Shown here in pieces: positions 9,358 through 18,775 of a stretch of DNA of 64,000 nucleotides. The notes under the pieces were generated by a model that worked only from the letters and a program-made list of their open reading frames with translations, was not told where the DNA came from and searched no databases. Source of the DNA: Sediminibacterium sp. FEMGT703S (GTDB lineage: Bacteria; Bacteroidota; Bacteroidia; Chitinophagales; Chitinophagaceae); the NCBI GenBank assembly GCA_002786355.1, contig PGCO01000004.1:157297-221296 (forward strand), given 5' to 3'. The translations under genes and the position numbers were made by a program. Within the stretch, counting starts at the first letter, position 1. Each line of letters begins with the position of its first letter.

Positions 9358-10130
9358 GACAATTTCTGTTTGAATCGTTGAATAAAAGCTTTGCTGTGTT
9401 CGCTTAAAATAAGCCTTCCACTTATGGCTGCTCTCTCTTTCAATAGTTCATCCCAATGTTCTGTGCCTTTCCAAAAAATGGCTTTTAATTCATGCAATGC
9501 ATCTGGATTGGAATGCGATAGGGTAGTTGATAATCTAATGATCGATTCGTCCATCCCTGCCACATCTGGATGTAGTTCTGCAAACAGCCCTTTTCTTCTG
9601 GCCCAGTCTGCGGGTCTAAATGTAACTGCATCAATGGTTAATTGAGAGAATGCAGATAAGCCTATTTTTCTTTCCACTGCTGGTCCTACAACAAATGGTC
9701 CGATACCTACTGCTAGTTCGCTCAATTTAACATCGGCGCCTTCGCATGCAATAGCATAATCCGCAGCAGCAGCCAGCCCCACTCCACCCCCAATACATTT
9801 ACCTTGAATTCTTGCGATGATGATTTTTCCACAAGTCCGCATGGCGTTAATTACATTGGCGAAGCCACTAAAAAATTTCAGTCCTGCTTCTTCAGAATTA
9901 ATTACAGAGAGCTCATCAAAAGATGCACCTGAACAAAATACTTTTTCGCCTCCAGAACGCAACACAATTACTTTGGTGTCTGGGTTGAGGCCTTCACTGT
10001 ATATTTCTTTTGCTAGGGTATCTAATATTTTCCCGGGCAATGAATTGCTTTGTGGATGGAAGAATTCAATGGTTGCAATGCCGTGTTCACGATCCACTTT
10101 TACAAATCCTTCTTTAATATGCTCTATCAT
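9354..10130 (-). CDS. Enoyl-CoA hydratase/isomerase family protein (phenylacetate-type)
   Basis: A 258-residue crotonase-fold protein. The oxyanion-hole region FCSGASFDEL (about residues 65-74) and the GKCIGGGVGLAAAADYAIA segment (about 109-127) are clear. It lies 10 bases downstream of paaZ on the same strand, so it probably acts in phenylacetate catabolism as a PaaF- or PaaG-like hydratase or isomerase. The region equivalent to the catalytic glutamates reads LSELAVGIGPFV, so the exact reaction cannot be assigned. No other paa genes are in the window. Confidence 0.82.
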   Translation of the reverse strand: MIEHIKEGFVKVDREHGIATIEFFHPQSNSLPGKILDTLAKEIYSEGLNPDTKVIVLRSGGEKVFCSGASFDELSVINSEEAGLKFFSGFANVINAMRTCGKIIIARIQGKCIGGGVGLAAAADYAIACEGADVKLSELAVGIGPFVVGPAVERKIGLSAFSQLTIDAVTFRPADWARRKGLFAELHPDVAGMDESIIRLSTTLSHSNPDALHELKAIFWKGTEHWDELLKERAAISGRLILSEHSKAFIQRFKQKLS

Positions 10131-10140
10131 ACAACTAATT

Positions 10141-12192
10141 TTATGCGTTCGGTTTTTTGGCTACCATGGTTAAGATGGTTGCAATGCCAGTTAATTCATT
10201 GGTTTCATCAATCATTTCTACCAACCATTTAACAATGCCCTTGTCTATATCGGTTGGTTCTTTTTTCTCTTGTCTAATTTTTTCCTTGCAAGTAAAACGA
10301 ATATGCATTTCGCTTCCTGGATATACCGGTTTGGTAAAACGCAATTCATCTATACCATAGTTCAATAGTACAGGGTTTTTTTCATAGCTGTCTACAAATA
10401 ATCCAGCAGCCATACTCATAAGCAAATAACCATGCGCTACTTGTTTCTCGAACATGGTACCACTAAAATCAGTTCCTTCTATATGCGCATAAAAATGGTC
10501 ACCACTTAAATCGGCAAACGAATTGATATCTTCTGCTGTAATTAATCTTTTTTCAGTGATTAATTGATCACCTACTGAAAGCTCTTCGTAATATTTTTTA
10601 AAGGGATGAATGGTGTTGGTATTACCTGTTGCTCCTGGTTGATACACTTTGCTGATGGCGGTGATCATATCTGGTGAGCCTTGAACTGCTACTCGCTGCA
10701 TATAATGTTTAACGCCCCTTAATCCACCCATTTCTTCTCCACCACCCGCTCTTCCAGGACCCCCATGTACTAATAAAGGCAATGGTGAACCATGTCCTGT
10801 ACTTTCTTTAGCACATTGCTCATTCAACACCAAAATTCTTCCATGATAATTGCCAGCTCCAATTACATAATCTGTTGCAATTTTTGGGTCAGCTGTAACT
10901 ATGCTGCTCACCAATGAGCCCTTCCCTAATTTGGCCAATGAAATAGCTTCTTCTGTATGCTTGTAAGGCATTAAAGTAGCCACTGGTCCAAATGCTTCCA
11001 CTTCGTGAACGCTTGAATTCCCAAATGGGTTTTCATTCAATAATAATAGTGGACTTACAAATGCGCCTTTTATAGGATCTGCGTCTAATACTTCTACAGA
11101 ATCTAATGAACCGTATAAAATGCTAGAAGTTTCTAGCAGTTTTGCAACTTGAGCCTTTACTTCTTTACGCTGCGATTCTCCTGCTAATGAACCCATTCTT
11201 ACTTTTGGATTCAATGGATTCCCAATTACATTTTGTGCGAGTGCACTACTTAATGCTTTTTGAACTGCTTCTATTTTATTTTCAGGAACAAAAATTCTTC
11301 TAACTGCAGTACAACGTTGCCCTGATTTGGTGGTGATTTCTCTTCTAACTTCTTTAATGAAGATATCCCACTCTGGCATTTCAGGTGTTACGTCTTCACC
11401 CAAGACAATACAGTTTAATGAATCTGCCTCCATAGTAAAAGGCACATTTTCTGCTAATATTTTCTCGCCCGATTTTAATAGCAAACCAGTTGTTGCTGAA
11501 CCAGTAAATGTTACCACATCTTGCGACTGAACATGGTCTAATAAATCGCCTGCACTGCCACAAATCAATTGCAATGCACCATCTGGCAAAATACCAGATG
11601 TAATGATACGTTTTACAACAGCTTCTGTTAGGTACGAAGTAACCGTTGCTGGTTTTACAATAGCAGGCACACCCGCTAATAAATTCACGGCAATTTTTTC
11701 TAACATGCCCCACACGGGGAAGTTGAAAGCATTAATATGTATGGCCACTCCCTCTTTAGGAATTAATAAGTGATGCCCCATAAAAGTATTGGCTTTGCCT
11801 AATGGATGATGCTCTCCATCCAAGCAATATGGTGTATCTGGTAATTTTCTTCTTAAAGAAGCATAAGAAAATAAATTGCCTATTCCTCCCTCAATATCTA
11901 CCCAGCTATCTGCTTTGGTTGCACCTGTTTGATAACTAATGGTATATAATTCTTCTAAATGTTCTCTTAAATAAATGGCTAATGCCCTCAACATCAATCC
12001 CCTTTCGTGAAAACTCATTTTTCTTAGGGCAGGATTTCCCTTGCTTCTTGCATAATGAAGGGCAGCCCCAAAGTCTAATCCTTTAGAGGTAGCATTTGCA
12101 ATTGGGTCTCCAGTTACGGCATTATATAATAATTGTCCGTCTCCTTCGCCTTTTACCCATTGGCCCATTAAATAGTTTTCTACTGTATACAT
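10141..12192 (-). CDS. paaZ: Bifunctional aldehyde dehydrogenase/enoyl-CoA hydratase PaaZ
   Basis: A 683-residue fusion. The N-terminal aldehyde dehydrogenase (about residues 1-520) carries the FTGSATTG cofactor loop and the nucleophile Cys in SGQRCTAVRR. The C-terminal MaoC-like hydratase (about 540-683) carries the SGDHFYAH motif. PaaZ hydrolyses oxepin-CoA and oxidises the semialdehyde in the aerobic phenylacetyl-CoA pathway. The domain order and length match the family. A -7 box (TAGCTTTG) lies upstream. It is the first gene of a two-gene operon with the enoyl-CoA hydratase; paaABCDE is not nearby. Confidence 0.93.
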   Translation of the reverse strand: MYTVENYLMGQWVKGEGDGQLLYNAVTGDPIANATSKGLDFGAALHYARSKGNPALRKMSFHERGLMLRALAIYLREHLEELYTISYQTGATKADSWVDIEGGIGNLFSYASLRRKLPDTPYCLDGEHHPLGKANTFMGHHLLIPKEGVAIHINAFNFPVWGMLEKIAVNLLAGVPAIVKPATVTSYLTEAVVKRIITSGILPDGALQLICGSAGDLLDHVQSQDVVTFTGSATTGLLLKSGEKILAENVPFTMEADSLNCIVLGEDVTPEMPEWDIFIKEVRREITTKSGQRCTAVRRIFVPENKIEAVQKALSSALAQNVIGNPLNPKVRMGSLAGESQRKEVKAQVAKLLETSSILYGSLDSVEVLDADPIKGAFVSPLLLLNENPFGNSSVHEVEAFGPVATLMPYKHTEEAISLAKLGKGSLVSSIVTADPKIATDYVIGAGNYHGRILVLNEQCAKESTGHGSPLPLLVHGGPGRAGGGEEMGGLRGVKHYMQRVAVQGSPDMITAISKVYQPGATGNTNTIHPFKKYYEELSVGDQLITEKRLITAEDINSFADLSGDHFYAHIEGTDFSGTMFEKQVAHGYLLMSMAAGLFVDSYEKNPVLLNYGIDELRFTKPVYPGSEMHIRFTCKEKIRQEKKEPTDIDKGIVKWLVEMIDETNELTGIATILTMVAKKPNA

Positions 12193-12215
12193 ATGGTTCT
12201 GCTTCGTTTTCGTTG

Positions 12216-12223
12216 CAAAGCTA
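12216..12223 (-). promoter_or_regulatory. -7 promoter box of paaZ
   Basis: On the minus strand this reads TAGCTTTG, an exact match to the Bacteroidetes -7 consensus TAnnTTTG, 23 bases before the paaZ ATG. The predicted transcript would have a leader of roughly 20 bases. No convincing -33 TTTG is visible at the usual spacing. Confidence 0.5.
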
Positions 12224-12251
12224 ACGATTGATAGCTTTATTTGTTGGGGAT

Positions 12252-12283
12252 AAAAAAACCCGTCCCGAGATTATCGGGACGGG
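12252..12283 (-). terminator. Rho-independent terminator after adk
   Basis: A perfect 10-bp inverted repeat (CCCGTCCCGA / TCGGGACGGG) with a 5-base loop. On the minus strand it is followed by seven Ts. It lies downstream of adk and upstream of the paaZ promoter, so it ends adk transcription. Confidence 0.9.
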
Positions 12284-12329
12284 TATAGCAGTTGGTTATT
12301 GGTCAAATAAACTTTAACAGTTCTTATTG

Positions 12330-12908
12330 TTAAGACAGCCTTTTATCAATTTCGCTGCAAAGATCTGAAAAAATTTCTTCAACAGTTCCTTCTCCCTTGA
12401 TAGTCACCACTTTATCAAATTGTTCGTAGTAGTTAGCTACAACGGTTGTCTTTTGCTTGTATTCAACAATTCGGGCTCTGATTACTGTTTCGTTGGTATC
12501 ATCGCTTCTTCCACTAGTAAGTCCGCGGTTTAATAAACGTTTTACCAGTTCCTCTTCTGAAACCTCCATTGCTAATAAAACACCTATTTCAGTTTGTTTT
12601 AGCTTTAATAATTTGTCTAATGCTTCACTCTGAGCAGTTGTTCTAGGGAATCCGTCAAATAAGAAGCCTTTTGCGTCTGGATTTGCTTCTAAAGCAGAAG
12701 AAATCATCCCTATCACTACTTCATCAGGAACGAGCTGACCCTTGTCCATCAAGTTCTTTGCTTCAAGACCAAGTGGAGTTTCACGGGCAATTTCGCTACG
12801 AAGTAAATCTCCCGTAGATAAATGCTTTAAACCATATTTTTCAATTAGTTTCTCACTCTGCGTTCCTTTTCCACTTCCGGGAGGGCCGAATAAAATAATA
12901 TTAAACAT
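12330..12908 (-). CDS. adk: Adenylate kinase
   Basis: A 192-residue short-type adenylate kinase that catalyses ATP + AMP to 2 ADP. It has the P-loop GPPGSGKGT at residues 8-16, the AMP-binding STGDLLRSE, and FDGFPRT. The LID is the short zinc-free form (NRGLTSGRSDDT), as usual in Bacteroidota. I chose the ATG at 12908 (MFNIILFGPPG) over the longer frame from 12944 because it fits the family and places a consensus -7 box 25 bases upstream. It stands alone between two terminated units. Confidence 0.95.
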   Translation of the reverse strand: MFNIILFGPPGSGKGTQSEKLIEKYGLKHLSTGDLLRSEIARETPLGLEAKNLMDKGQLVPDEVVIGMISSALEANPDAKGFLFDGFPRTTAQSEALDKLLKLKQTEIGVLLAMEVSEEELVKRLLNRGLTSGRSDDTNETVIRARIVEYKQKTTVVANYYEQFDKVVTIKGEGTVEEIFSDLCSEIDKRLS

Positions 12909-12933
12909 GTAGGTTCGATGCTTGCTTGAATTA

Positions 12934-12941
12934 CAAATATA
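12934..12941 (-). promoter_or_regulatory. -7 promoter box of adk
   Basis: The minus strand reads TATATTTG, an exact TAnnTTTG match, 25 bases upstream of the adk ATG. It lies within the longer in-frame extension of the ORF, which supports the shorter protein start. A TTTG further upstream (12968-12971) is 26 bases away, longer than the usual spacing. Confidence 0.5.
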
Positions 12942-13087
12942 CAAAGGGCTTGTTAAAATTCCTTTAGCAAATCAGTTGAATACTTCAAAAAAATGGTTTT
13001 TAGGCTTTTTTTAAACCTTATAGCTAAACAAGTGCAACTTTTAACTGTCTTATATAAGTAGTTTAGCTAAATATAACTTTATTGAAT

Positions 13088-13648
13088 ATGAAATGGACTT
13101 CTACTGTATTACTTGTCATCTTAGGCCTTGTCAGTTGTCAGGCACAGAACAATTCAAGTAATAAACTTGTTAAAGATAGTATGAGCAAAAAAGACAACCC
13201 CTATTTTGCAAAAGGAGAAAAAGGAAAGTTGACTGTAAAAGACAGTGAATGGAAGAAAATACTCTCTCCTGAAGTATACTATATAGCCAGAGAAAAGGGT
13301 ACTGAGCGTCCATGGACCAGTAAGTTTGAGAACTTTAAAGAAGTAGGAACCTATTACTGTGCTGTTTGTGGTAATGGACTTTTCAAAAGTGATACCAAAT
13401 TTGATAGTGGATGTGGTTGGCCTAGTTTTTATGAACCCCTCTCAAAAGGAGCCATTATTTATTTGCCGGATAATACACATGGCATGCAGCGAACTGAAGT
13501 TCAATGCGGTCGTTGTAAATCGCATCTTGGTCATGTTTTTGAAGATGGGCCACCCCCAACAGGTCTGCGTTTTTGCATCAACGGGGTAGTACTAGATTTT
13601 GAAAAAGCTGCTGAAGCAGAAAAAAAATATAACGAGAAGAAAGGATAG
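13088..13648 (+). CDS. msrB: Peptide-methionine (R)-S-oxide reductase MsrB, lipoprotein form
   Basis: A 186-residue protein that reduces methionine-R-sulfoxide. A lipoprotein signal (LVSC, Cys17) anchors it in the envelope. The MsrB domain spans about residues 55-180, with the zinc-binding CAVC and CGRC pairs, GCGWPSF, the HLGHVF loop and the catalytic Cys in RFCING. It is a repair enzyme for oxidised periplasmic proteins. It is a single gene with its own terminator, convergent with the DUF5690 gene. The ATG at 13088 is preferred to the TTG at 13082. Confidence 0.95.
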   Translation: MKWTSTVLLVILGLVSCQAQNNSSNKLVKDSMSKKDNPYFAKGEKGKLTVKDSEWKKILSPEVYYIAREKGTERPWTSKFENFKEVGTYYCAVCGNGLFKSDTKFDSGCGWPSFYEPLSKGAIIYLPDNTHGMQRTEVQCGRCKSHLGHVFEDGPPPTGLRFCINGVVLDFEKAAEAEKKYNEKKG

Positions 13649-13665
13649 TGAGACTGAGAATGAAG

Positions 13666-13693
13666 GGGCCGGATTATTCCGGCCCTATTTTTT
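13666..13693 (+). terminator. Terminator after msrB
   Basis: An 8-bp hairpin (GGGCCGGA / TCCGGCCC, 4-base loop) followed by a T-rich run (TATTTTTT). It overlaps the 3' end of the convergent DUF5690 gene, so part of the stem is also coding. Confidence 0.85.
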
Positions 13694-14978
13694 GCTTATG
13701 ATAAAAATAATACATAGAGTAGCTGGTAATGATTACACCCGCAACTGATAATAACATGACACTGTTCGAGAAAAAATGAACCCAGTTTAATTGTACTTTA
13801 AAAATTTCTTTGCTCAATAAAACACTTACACTACCTAAATAACCAAAAGAGTCTGCTACATAAATTAGAAAACCAGCATTGCCAGTAAATCTAAATGCTG
13901 CAATCATGCGTTCAAAAAAAACAGAGTTAAAAGGGATATACACCATGTATAAACCAAGTCCTACCAAGGTCATCCACCAAATAGGCGCAATAGATCCCTT
14001 ACTAAATAACCAAGTGCTCAAACCCGCTACCACAAAGCCTAATCCAATAAATACATGTGCCAACATAAATGCTTTGAAACTATTTTTAATGAGCACCATG
14101 CTTCCAATTAATACCAAAATAATTAAGGTAATGGGCGTTTCAGTTTTAGAAAATATAGCAGGTTGATTTAAGTAACCCATTTCCTTCCACATATCTGCGC
14201 TAAAATTATCTCTGATATCTCTAAAGATGGTAGCAAATGTATAAATCAAAACAGCTGCAATAATCCCTGGTAAAAAATGCTGAATGAATTTTTTACGATC
14301 ATCCGCATTCATGGCCGTTCGGTTCATGCGTAATTCAATGTCTTCTTGAGTGGGCGGAGGAATCCGCTCCATCAAATAAATAAATAACAATAAGGGTAGG
14401 GCAAATACCAATCCAGTAGCAAAAGGCACCCAGAACTCACTCATGTTAAATTGCATGATGAGCCAACCGCCTACCGACTTTACAAATCCCGATGAAAAGA
14501 TAAAGCTCACTGCCAGTGCCGCGCCAATAAAATCAGTGGTTTTCCTTCCCTCTATATAAGAGAAAATAACACCCCATAACATGCCTAATGGAAATCCATT
14601 AATGAAAAGAAATACAACATTATAAGGAGCAGGTACAATCGCAAATAACAACCAAGCTAACCAAGCTATGCCTACTAAGACCATCACAATTTTATCTCTG
14701 CCCAATCTTTTTAATTCAGAAATAAATTTGATGCCGTAAAATTTCGCCATTAGGTATCCCATCATTTGGCTCAATACTAAGAGCGTTTTATATCCCAATC
14801 CCCAAAAGGCCATTCCGTCGAAAGTGCATACGGTAAAGGATTTGCGAAAACCAAAAATCATGGTATAAGTAAGGAATGCTACAATAGCAGCATACAAGCC
14901 TATTTTAAAGCTGCTTTGGGGTAATGATAAATTGTTTTTCAATGGCGTTGTTTCTACCGATAAATATAAGCCACTCAT
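13674..14978 (-). CDS. DUF5690 family MFS-like membrane protein
   Basis: A 434-residue polytopic membrane protein with about 12 predicted hydrophobic segments, resembling major facilitator proteins and the Bacteroidota family DUF5690. The first helix follows a roughly 25-residue cytoplasmic N-terminus. A charged central loop (about residues 210-235, MERIPPPTQEDIELRMNR) separates the two halves, as in MFS transporters. The substrate is unknown. It is divergent from the propeller-protein gene, with only about 60 bases between the start codons. Confidence 0.75.
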   Translation of the reverse strand: MSGLYLSVETTPLKNNLSLPQSSFKIGLYAAIVAFLTYTMIFGFRKSFTVCTFDGMAFWGLGYKTLLVLSQMMGYLMAKFYGIKFISELKRLGRDKIVMVLVGIAWLAWLLFAIVPAPYNVVFLFINGFPLGMLWGVIFSYIEGRKTTDFIGAALAVSFIFSSGFVKSVGGWLIMQFNMSEFWVPFATGLVFALPLLLFIYLMERIPPPTQEDIELRMNRTAMNADDRKKFIQHFLPGIIAAVLIYTFATIFRDIRDNFSADMWKEMGYLNQPAIFSKTETPITLIILVLIGSMVLIKNSFKAFMLAHVFIGLGFVVAGLSTWLFSKGSIAPIWWMTLVGLGLYMVYIPFNSVFFERMIAAFRFTGNAGFLIYVADSFGYLGSVSVLLSKEIFKVQLNWVHFFSNSVMLLSVAGVIITSYSMYYFYHKQKIGPE

Positions 14979-15041
14979 CCTTAGTTTTTGGCAATTGGGG
15001 CTTTATTTCAGAAATTACCTGCTCTTAAACTAAACTTGAAT

Positions 15042-18000
15042 ATGAGAAAATTACTCTTGGCCTTTGTAGCTATTTCTGCTGTATGCAGTGTGTATGCGCA
15101 ACAGGTAGATTTATCCAAGCATTTTAAAAGCATGAAGCCCCGTAATATTGGGCCTGCAGGAATGAGTGGCCGTGTAACTGCTATTGATGCAGTATGGACC
15201 AATCCCAATATTATCTTTTTGGGTACTGCCAGTGGTGGTGTTTGGAAAACCGATAATGGTGGAGCTTCTTGGACACCTATTTTTGATGATCAACCCATTC
15301 AAAATATTGGAGCCATTGCATTGGTACAATCTAATCCAAGCGTGGTTTGGGCTGGAACAGGAGAAGGAAACCCACGTAACTCTATCAGTTTAGGAGAAGG
15401 CATTTATAAAAGTTTAGATGGAGGAAAAACATGGAAGCGCATGGGTTTAGAAAAGACGCGCAATATCCATCGCATCATTATTGACCCTACCAATCCTGAA
15501 GTCGTTTATGTAGGCGCAATGGGTAATCCCTTTGCAGATCATCCGGAAAGAGGGGTATACAAAACCACTGATGGTGGCGATACTTGGAAGCAAATTTTAT
15601 ACACCAATCAAAATAGTGGAGTAGGTGATATGGTAATGGACCCAGCCAATCCCAATAAGTTGTTCGTTAATATGTACGAGCACAAAAGAACACCTTGGAG
15701 TTTAAAAGGTGGTGGAACTGGTAGTGGTTTTTATGTAACGATGGATGGTGGTAAATCCTTTACCAAATTAGGTAAGGAGCATGGTTTGCCCGAGGGGGAT
15801 TATGGCCGCATCGGAATCAGCATCGCTCGTACGGATCCGAACCGTGTATATGCCTTGGTTGAAGCCACTAAGAATGGTTTATATAAATCTGATGATGGTG
15901 GATTTAAATGGGAACTGGTAAACAGTGACCCTTCTGTAGTAACCAATCGTGCATTTTATTTTCAGGACATCGCAGTTGATACCAAAAACGAAAATAGAAT
16001 TTATAATATCAATCAAGTAATCAATGTAAGTGATGATGCAGGTAAAACATGGAAGCCAGTGATTCCTTACAGTGGAATACATCCTGACCACCATGCATGG
16101 TGGATTCATCCTTACGATGCTAACTTTATTATTGATGGAAACGATGGTGGTATTGGTATTACACGCGATCGTGGTAAGACCTGGCAGTTCGATGAAAAAT
16201 TACCATTGGGACAATACTATCATGTAAATGTAGACAACCAAATTCCGTACAATGTAATGGGTGGTTTGCAAGACAATGGTAGCTGGCATGGTCCTGCATA
16301 TGTTTGGAGAAGATCTGGAATCAGAAATGCATTTTGGCAAGGTGTAAGTGGTGGGGATGGATTTGATGTAATGCCCGATGCAGAAGACCCTAATTGGGTA
16401 TACACCATGAGCCAAGGAGGAAGTGTATCTCGATATAATATTGCTACTGGTGAACAATGGAGTATACGTCCTCCAAGACCTAGCAAAACAGTAAAGCAAC
16501 GTTTCAACTGGAATGCAGCCATTGCTCAAGATCCATTTGATAAAGCCACTATTTATTATGGTAGTCAGTTTGTAAATAAGAGCACCAACAAAGGTGCAGC
16601 TTGGGAACAAATTTCTGGCGACCTTACCACAAATGATTCTGCAAAAATTGATCAAAGTAATAACGGAGGAATTTCAGTAGATATTACCGGAGCAGAAAAT
16701 CATTGTACCATTTTAACCATTGAACCTTCTCCAAAAGAGCAAGGCGTTATTTGGGTGGGTACCGATGACGGTAATGTACAATTAACTAGAGATGGCGGAA
16801 AAACATGGACCAACTTCAGGGGTAAATTACCAGGTATGCCGTTGGGTGCTTGGGTTCCACAAATCAAAGCGTCTAAGCACAATGGTGGAGAAGCTTTTGT
16901 AGTAGTGAACGATTATAGAAGAGGTGAAATGCGTCCATTTGTTTATAGAACTTCTGATTATGGAAAAACTTGGACTCGTATGGTAGACGAGAAAAAAGTA
17001 GTGGGTTATGCATTATGTGTTATTCAAGATCCAGTAGAACCCAATTTAATTTTTGTAGGAACAGAACAAGGATTGTTTATCAGCTTAGACAATGGCACTA
17101 ATTTTCAACAATTCAAAAATGGCTATCCTTCAGTATCTACTTATGATATGGCCATTCAAGAAAGAGAAGCCGATTTAGTGATTGCTACATTTGGTCGTGC
17201 ATTGTGGATACTAGATGATATTCGTCCGTTGAGAAAATTAGCTGCGAACAAAGGACAAGTTTTTGCTAAGAAATTAGTTGCATTTGAAGCGCCTCAAGCG
17301 TACCAAGCTAAAATGAAAAATGCATCTGGTATTGAATACAGCACTTATGGAACCTATGAAGGAGAGAATAAAAGAACAGGAGCGCCGCTTAGTTTCTTTG
17401 TAAATAAAACTGCTGCTGATACAGGTAAAAATAAAATTTCAGATACCTTACAAATTGCCATTTACGATGCCAATGGGGTGAATGTAAGAAACCTTAGAAC
17501 TCGTGCCGATTCTGGCTTCAATAAATATTATTGGGGGATGGAAGGTCGCGGAATTCGCCAAGGCGCTGGTGGTGGCGGAAGAGGCGGTGGCGGAGGTGGC
17601 CGTTTTGGTGGAGCAGGCGGTGGTGCTGCTGAACCTGGTGGTTTACCAGTTGATCCAGGAACTTATAAAGTAGTGATGAGTTTGGGTAGAGATTTAAAAG
17701 ACAGTACCACGGTAGTGGTGAATGATGATCCAAATGCACCAACCCCATTAGCTGTTAGAAAAGCCATTCGCGAAGCCAATGCAAGAATGGAAAAATCAAC
17801 TATGAAACTAACTGCTTTGAATGATCGCTTAACTGAAGTTGATGAGATCATGAAAAAAGTAGAAGCAGGCTATGCAAGCATGGATCGCAAAGCAGCAGAT
17901 ACAATTCGTAAAGCAGCGAAAGCTGTAGCGGATGGTTTGAAAGAAATTCGCGAAATGCTGAATGGCAAACCACAATTAAAACAAGGCTATGGCAATATTC

Positions 18001-18227
18001 CACAAGAGACCGTGAATGGACTTGTAGGAGAAGCTCGTCAAGTAGTAATGGGTAAAACTGCTATGCCCGGCGAACAAGAAAATCGTTTGATGGGTTATGC
18101 AGAAGAAGCGGTGAATGAAGTGATTGTTAAAGCCAATGCGTTGTTGGAAGGCAGCTGGAAGCAGTACCGCGCACTTGCAGAAGCTGCACCGCTGAAGTTC
18201 TTTAAAGATTATAAGCCGTTGGAATAA
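15042..18227 (+). CDS. Secreted VPS10/BNR-repeat beta-propeller protein
   Basis: A 1061-residue exported protein. The signal peptide is MRKLLLAFVAISAVCSVYAQ. Many Asp-box/BNR repeats follow (such as TDGGDTWK, RDGGKTWT and SDDGGFKWE) across about residues 30-750, predicting two stacked beta-propellers like sortilin/VPS10 or xyloglucanase folds. A Gly-rich linker (about 845-875) and a helical C-terminal region follow. Such proteins are often annotated as glycosyl hydrolases, but no catalytic residues can be assigned here. I chose the ATG at 15042 because it gives a clean signal peptide. It is a single gene with a strong terminator. Confidence 0.82.
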   Translation: MRKLLLAFVAISAVCSVYAQQVDLSKHFKSMKPRNIGPAGMSGRVTAIDAVWTNPNIIFLGTASGGVWKTDNGGASWTPIFDDQPIQNIGAIALVQSNPSVVWAGTGEGNPRNSISLGEGIYKSLDGGKTWKRMGLEKTRNIHRIIIDPTNPEVVYVGAMGNPFADHPERGVYKTTDGGDTWKQILYTNQNSGVGDMVMDPANPNKLFVNMYEHKRTPWSLKGGGTGSGFYVTMDGGKSFTKLGKEHGLPEGDYGRIGISIARTDPNRVYALVEATKNGLYKSDDGGFKWELVNSDPSVVTNRAFYFQDIAVDTKNENRIYNINQVINVSDDAGKTWKPVIPYSGIHPDHHAWWIHPYDANFIIDGNDGGIGITRDRGKTWQFDEKLPLGQYYHVNVDNQIPYNVMGGLQDNGSWHGPAYVWRRSGIRNAFWQGVSGGDGFDVMPDAEDPNWVYTMSQGGSVSRYNIATGEQWSIRPPRPSKTVKQRFNWNAAIAQDPFDKATIYYGSQFVNKSTNKGAAWEQISGDLTTNDSAKIDQSNNGGISVDITGAENHCTILTIEPSPKEQGVIWVGTDDGNVQLTRDGGKTWTNFRGKLPGMPLGAWVPQIKASKHNGGEAFVVVNDYRRGEMRPFVYRTSDYGKTWTRMVDEKKVVGYALCVIQDPVEPNLIFVGTEQGLFISLDNGTNFQQFKNGYPSVSTYDMAIQEREADLVIATFGRALWILDDIRPLRKLAANKGQVFAKKLVAFEAPQAYQAKMKNASGIEYSTYGTYEGENKRTGAPLSFFVNKTAADTGKNKISDTLQIAIYDANGVNVRNLRTRADSGFNKYYWGMEGRGIRQGAGGGGRGGGGGGRFGGAGGGAAEPGGLPVDPGTYKVVMSLGRDLKDSTTVVVNDDPNAPTPLAVRKAIREANARMEKSTMKLTALNDRLTEVDEIMKKVEAGYASMDRKAADTIRKAAKAVADGLKEIREMLNGKPQLKQGYGNIPQETVNGLVGEARQVVMGKTAMPGEQENRLMGYAEEAVNEVIVKANALLEGSWKQYRALAEAAPLKFFKDYKPLE

Positions 18228-18262
18228 TCAATTGATTTTCAGATTCAGTTTCGATTAATAAT

Positions 18263-18296
18263 AAACCCCCACTGCTTTAATTAGGAGTGGGGGTTT
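18263..18296 (+). terminator. Terminator after the propeller-protein gene
   Basis: An 11-bp inverted repeat (AAACCCCCACT / AGTGGGGGTTT) with a 12-base loop, followed by TTTTG. It lies 36 bases after the stop codon. Confidence 0.88.
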
Positions 18297-18337
18297 TGTT
18301 TTGTTAAGGATAATTAAATTATTTTAACATATCAGGC

Positions 18338-18355
18338 AACGCTTTAGATAGCGTT
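18338..18355. repeat. Inverted repeat upstream of the cytochrome-like lipoprotein gene
   Basis: AACGCT-TTAGAT-AGCGTT, a 6-bp inverted repeat with a 6-base spacer, about 50 bases before the ATG at 18404. It may be a regulator site or leader hairpin. Apart from this and the terminator, the gap 18228-18403 shows nothing else. Confidence 0.3.
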
Positions 18356-18403
18356 AGACTCTGTGTTTAAACAACAAACAATTTTTAAACCAAACAACTC
18401 CAC

Positions 18404-18772
18404 ATGAAAAAGTTATTGACGTTATCTATATTGGTTGCTTTTGTGGCCATTGCCTGTTCTAAGTCTGATTCAGGCACAACAACACCAACCCCTGGAACAG
18501 GTGGTACTACATTGAACTGCTCTACCATTGATAGCAGGTTTACGGCAGTTGTTTTTCCTATCATTCAAAATAACTGTGGTGCAGTGGGCTGCCATAATTC
18601 AGGCAGTACCAATGGTCCTGGCGCATTAACCAATTTCGATCAAATAAAAGCGGCTGCAGCTCAAATCAGAAGTTCAGTGCAGTCTGGCACAATGCCTAAA
18701 AATGGCAGTTTAACCACAGCGCAAAAGAATGCGATTTCTTGTTGGGTAACTTCAGGTGCCTTAAATAACTAG
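18404..18772 (+). CDS. Cytochrome c-like lipoprotein with a CX4CH motif
   Basis: A 122-residue lipoprotein (Cys18) with a Thr/Gly/Pro linker and a small domain resembling single-heme cytochromes. It has VFPIIQNNC then GAVGCH, so Cys58-X4-Cys63-His64 is a candidate heme site and Met97 (SGTMPKN) a candidate axial ligand. Cys39 and Cys113 could form a disulfide. Most c-type cytochromes use CX2CH, so heme attachment needs proof. It is the first gene of an operon with YceI and DUF5777 genes, 3 bases before the next start, suggesting a periplasmic redox role. Confidence 0.65.
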   Translation: MKKLLTLSILVAFVAIACSKSDSGTTTPTPGTGGTTLNCSTIDSRFTAVVFPIIQNNCGAVGCHNSGSTNGPGALTNFDQIKAAAAQIRSSVQSGTMPKNGSLTTAQKNAISCWVTSGALNN

Positions 18773-18775
18773 TCT

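Noticed and set aside
16200..16655. 151-codon minus-strand frame inside the propeller gene
   Set aside because: It is antisense to a strongly supported gene and has no recognisable domain, signal peptide or leader.
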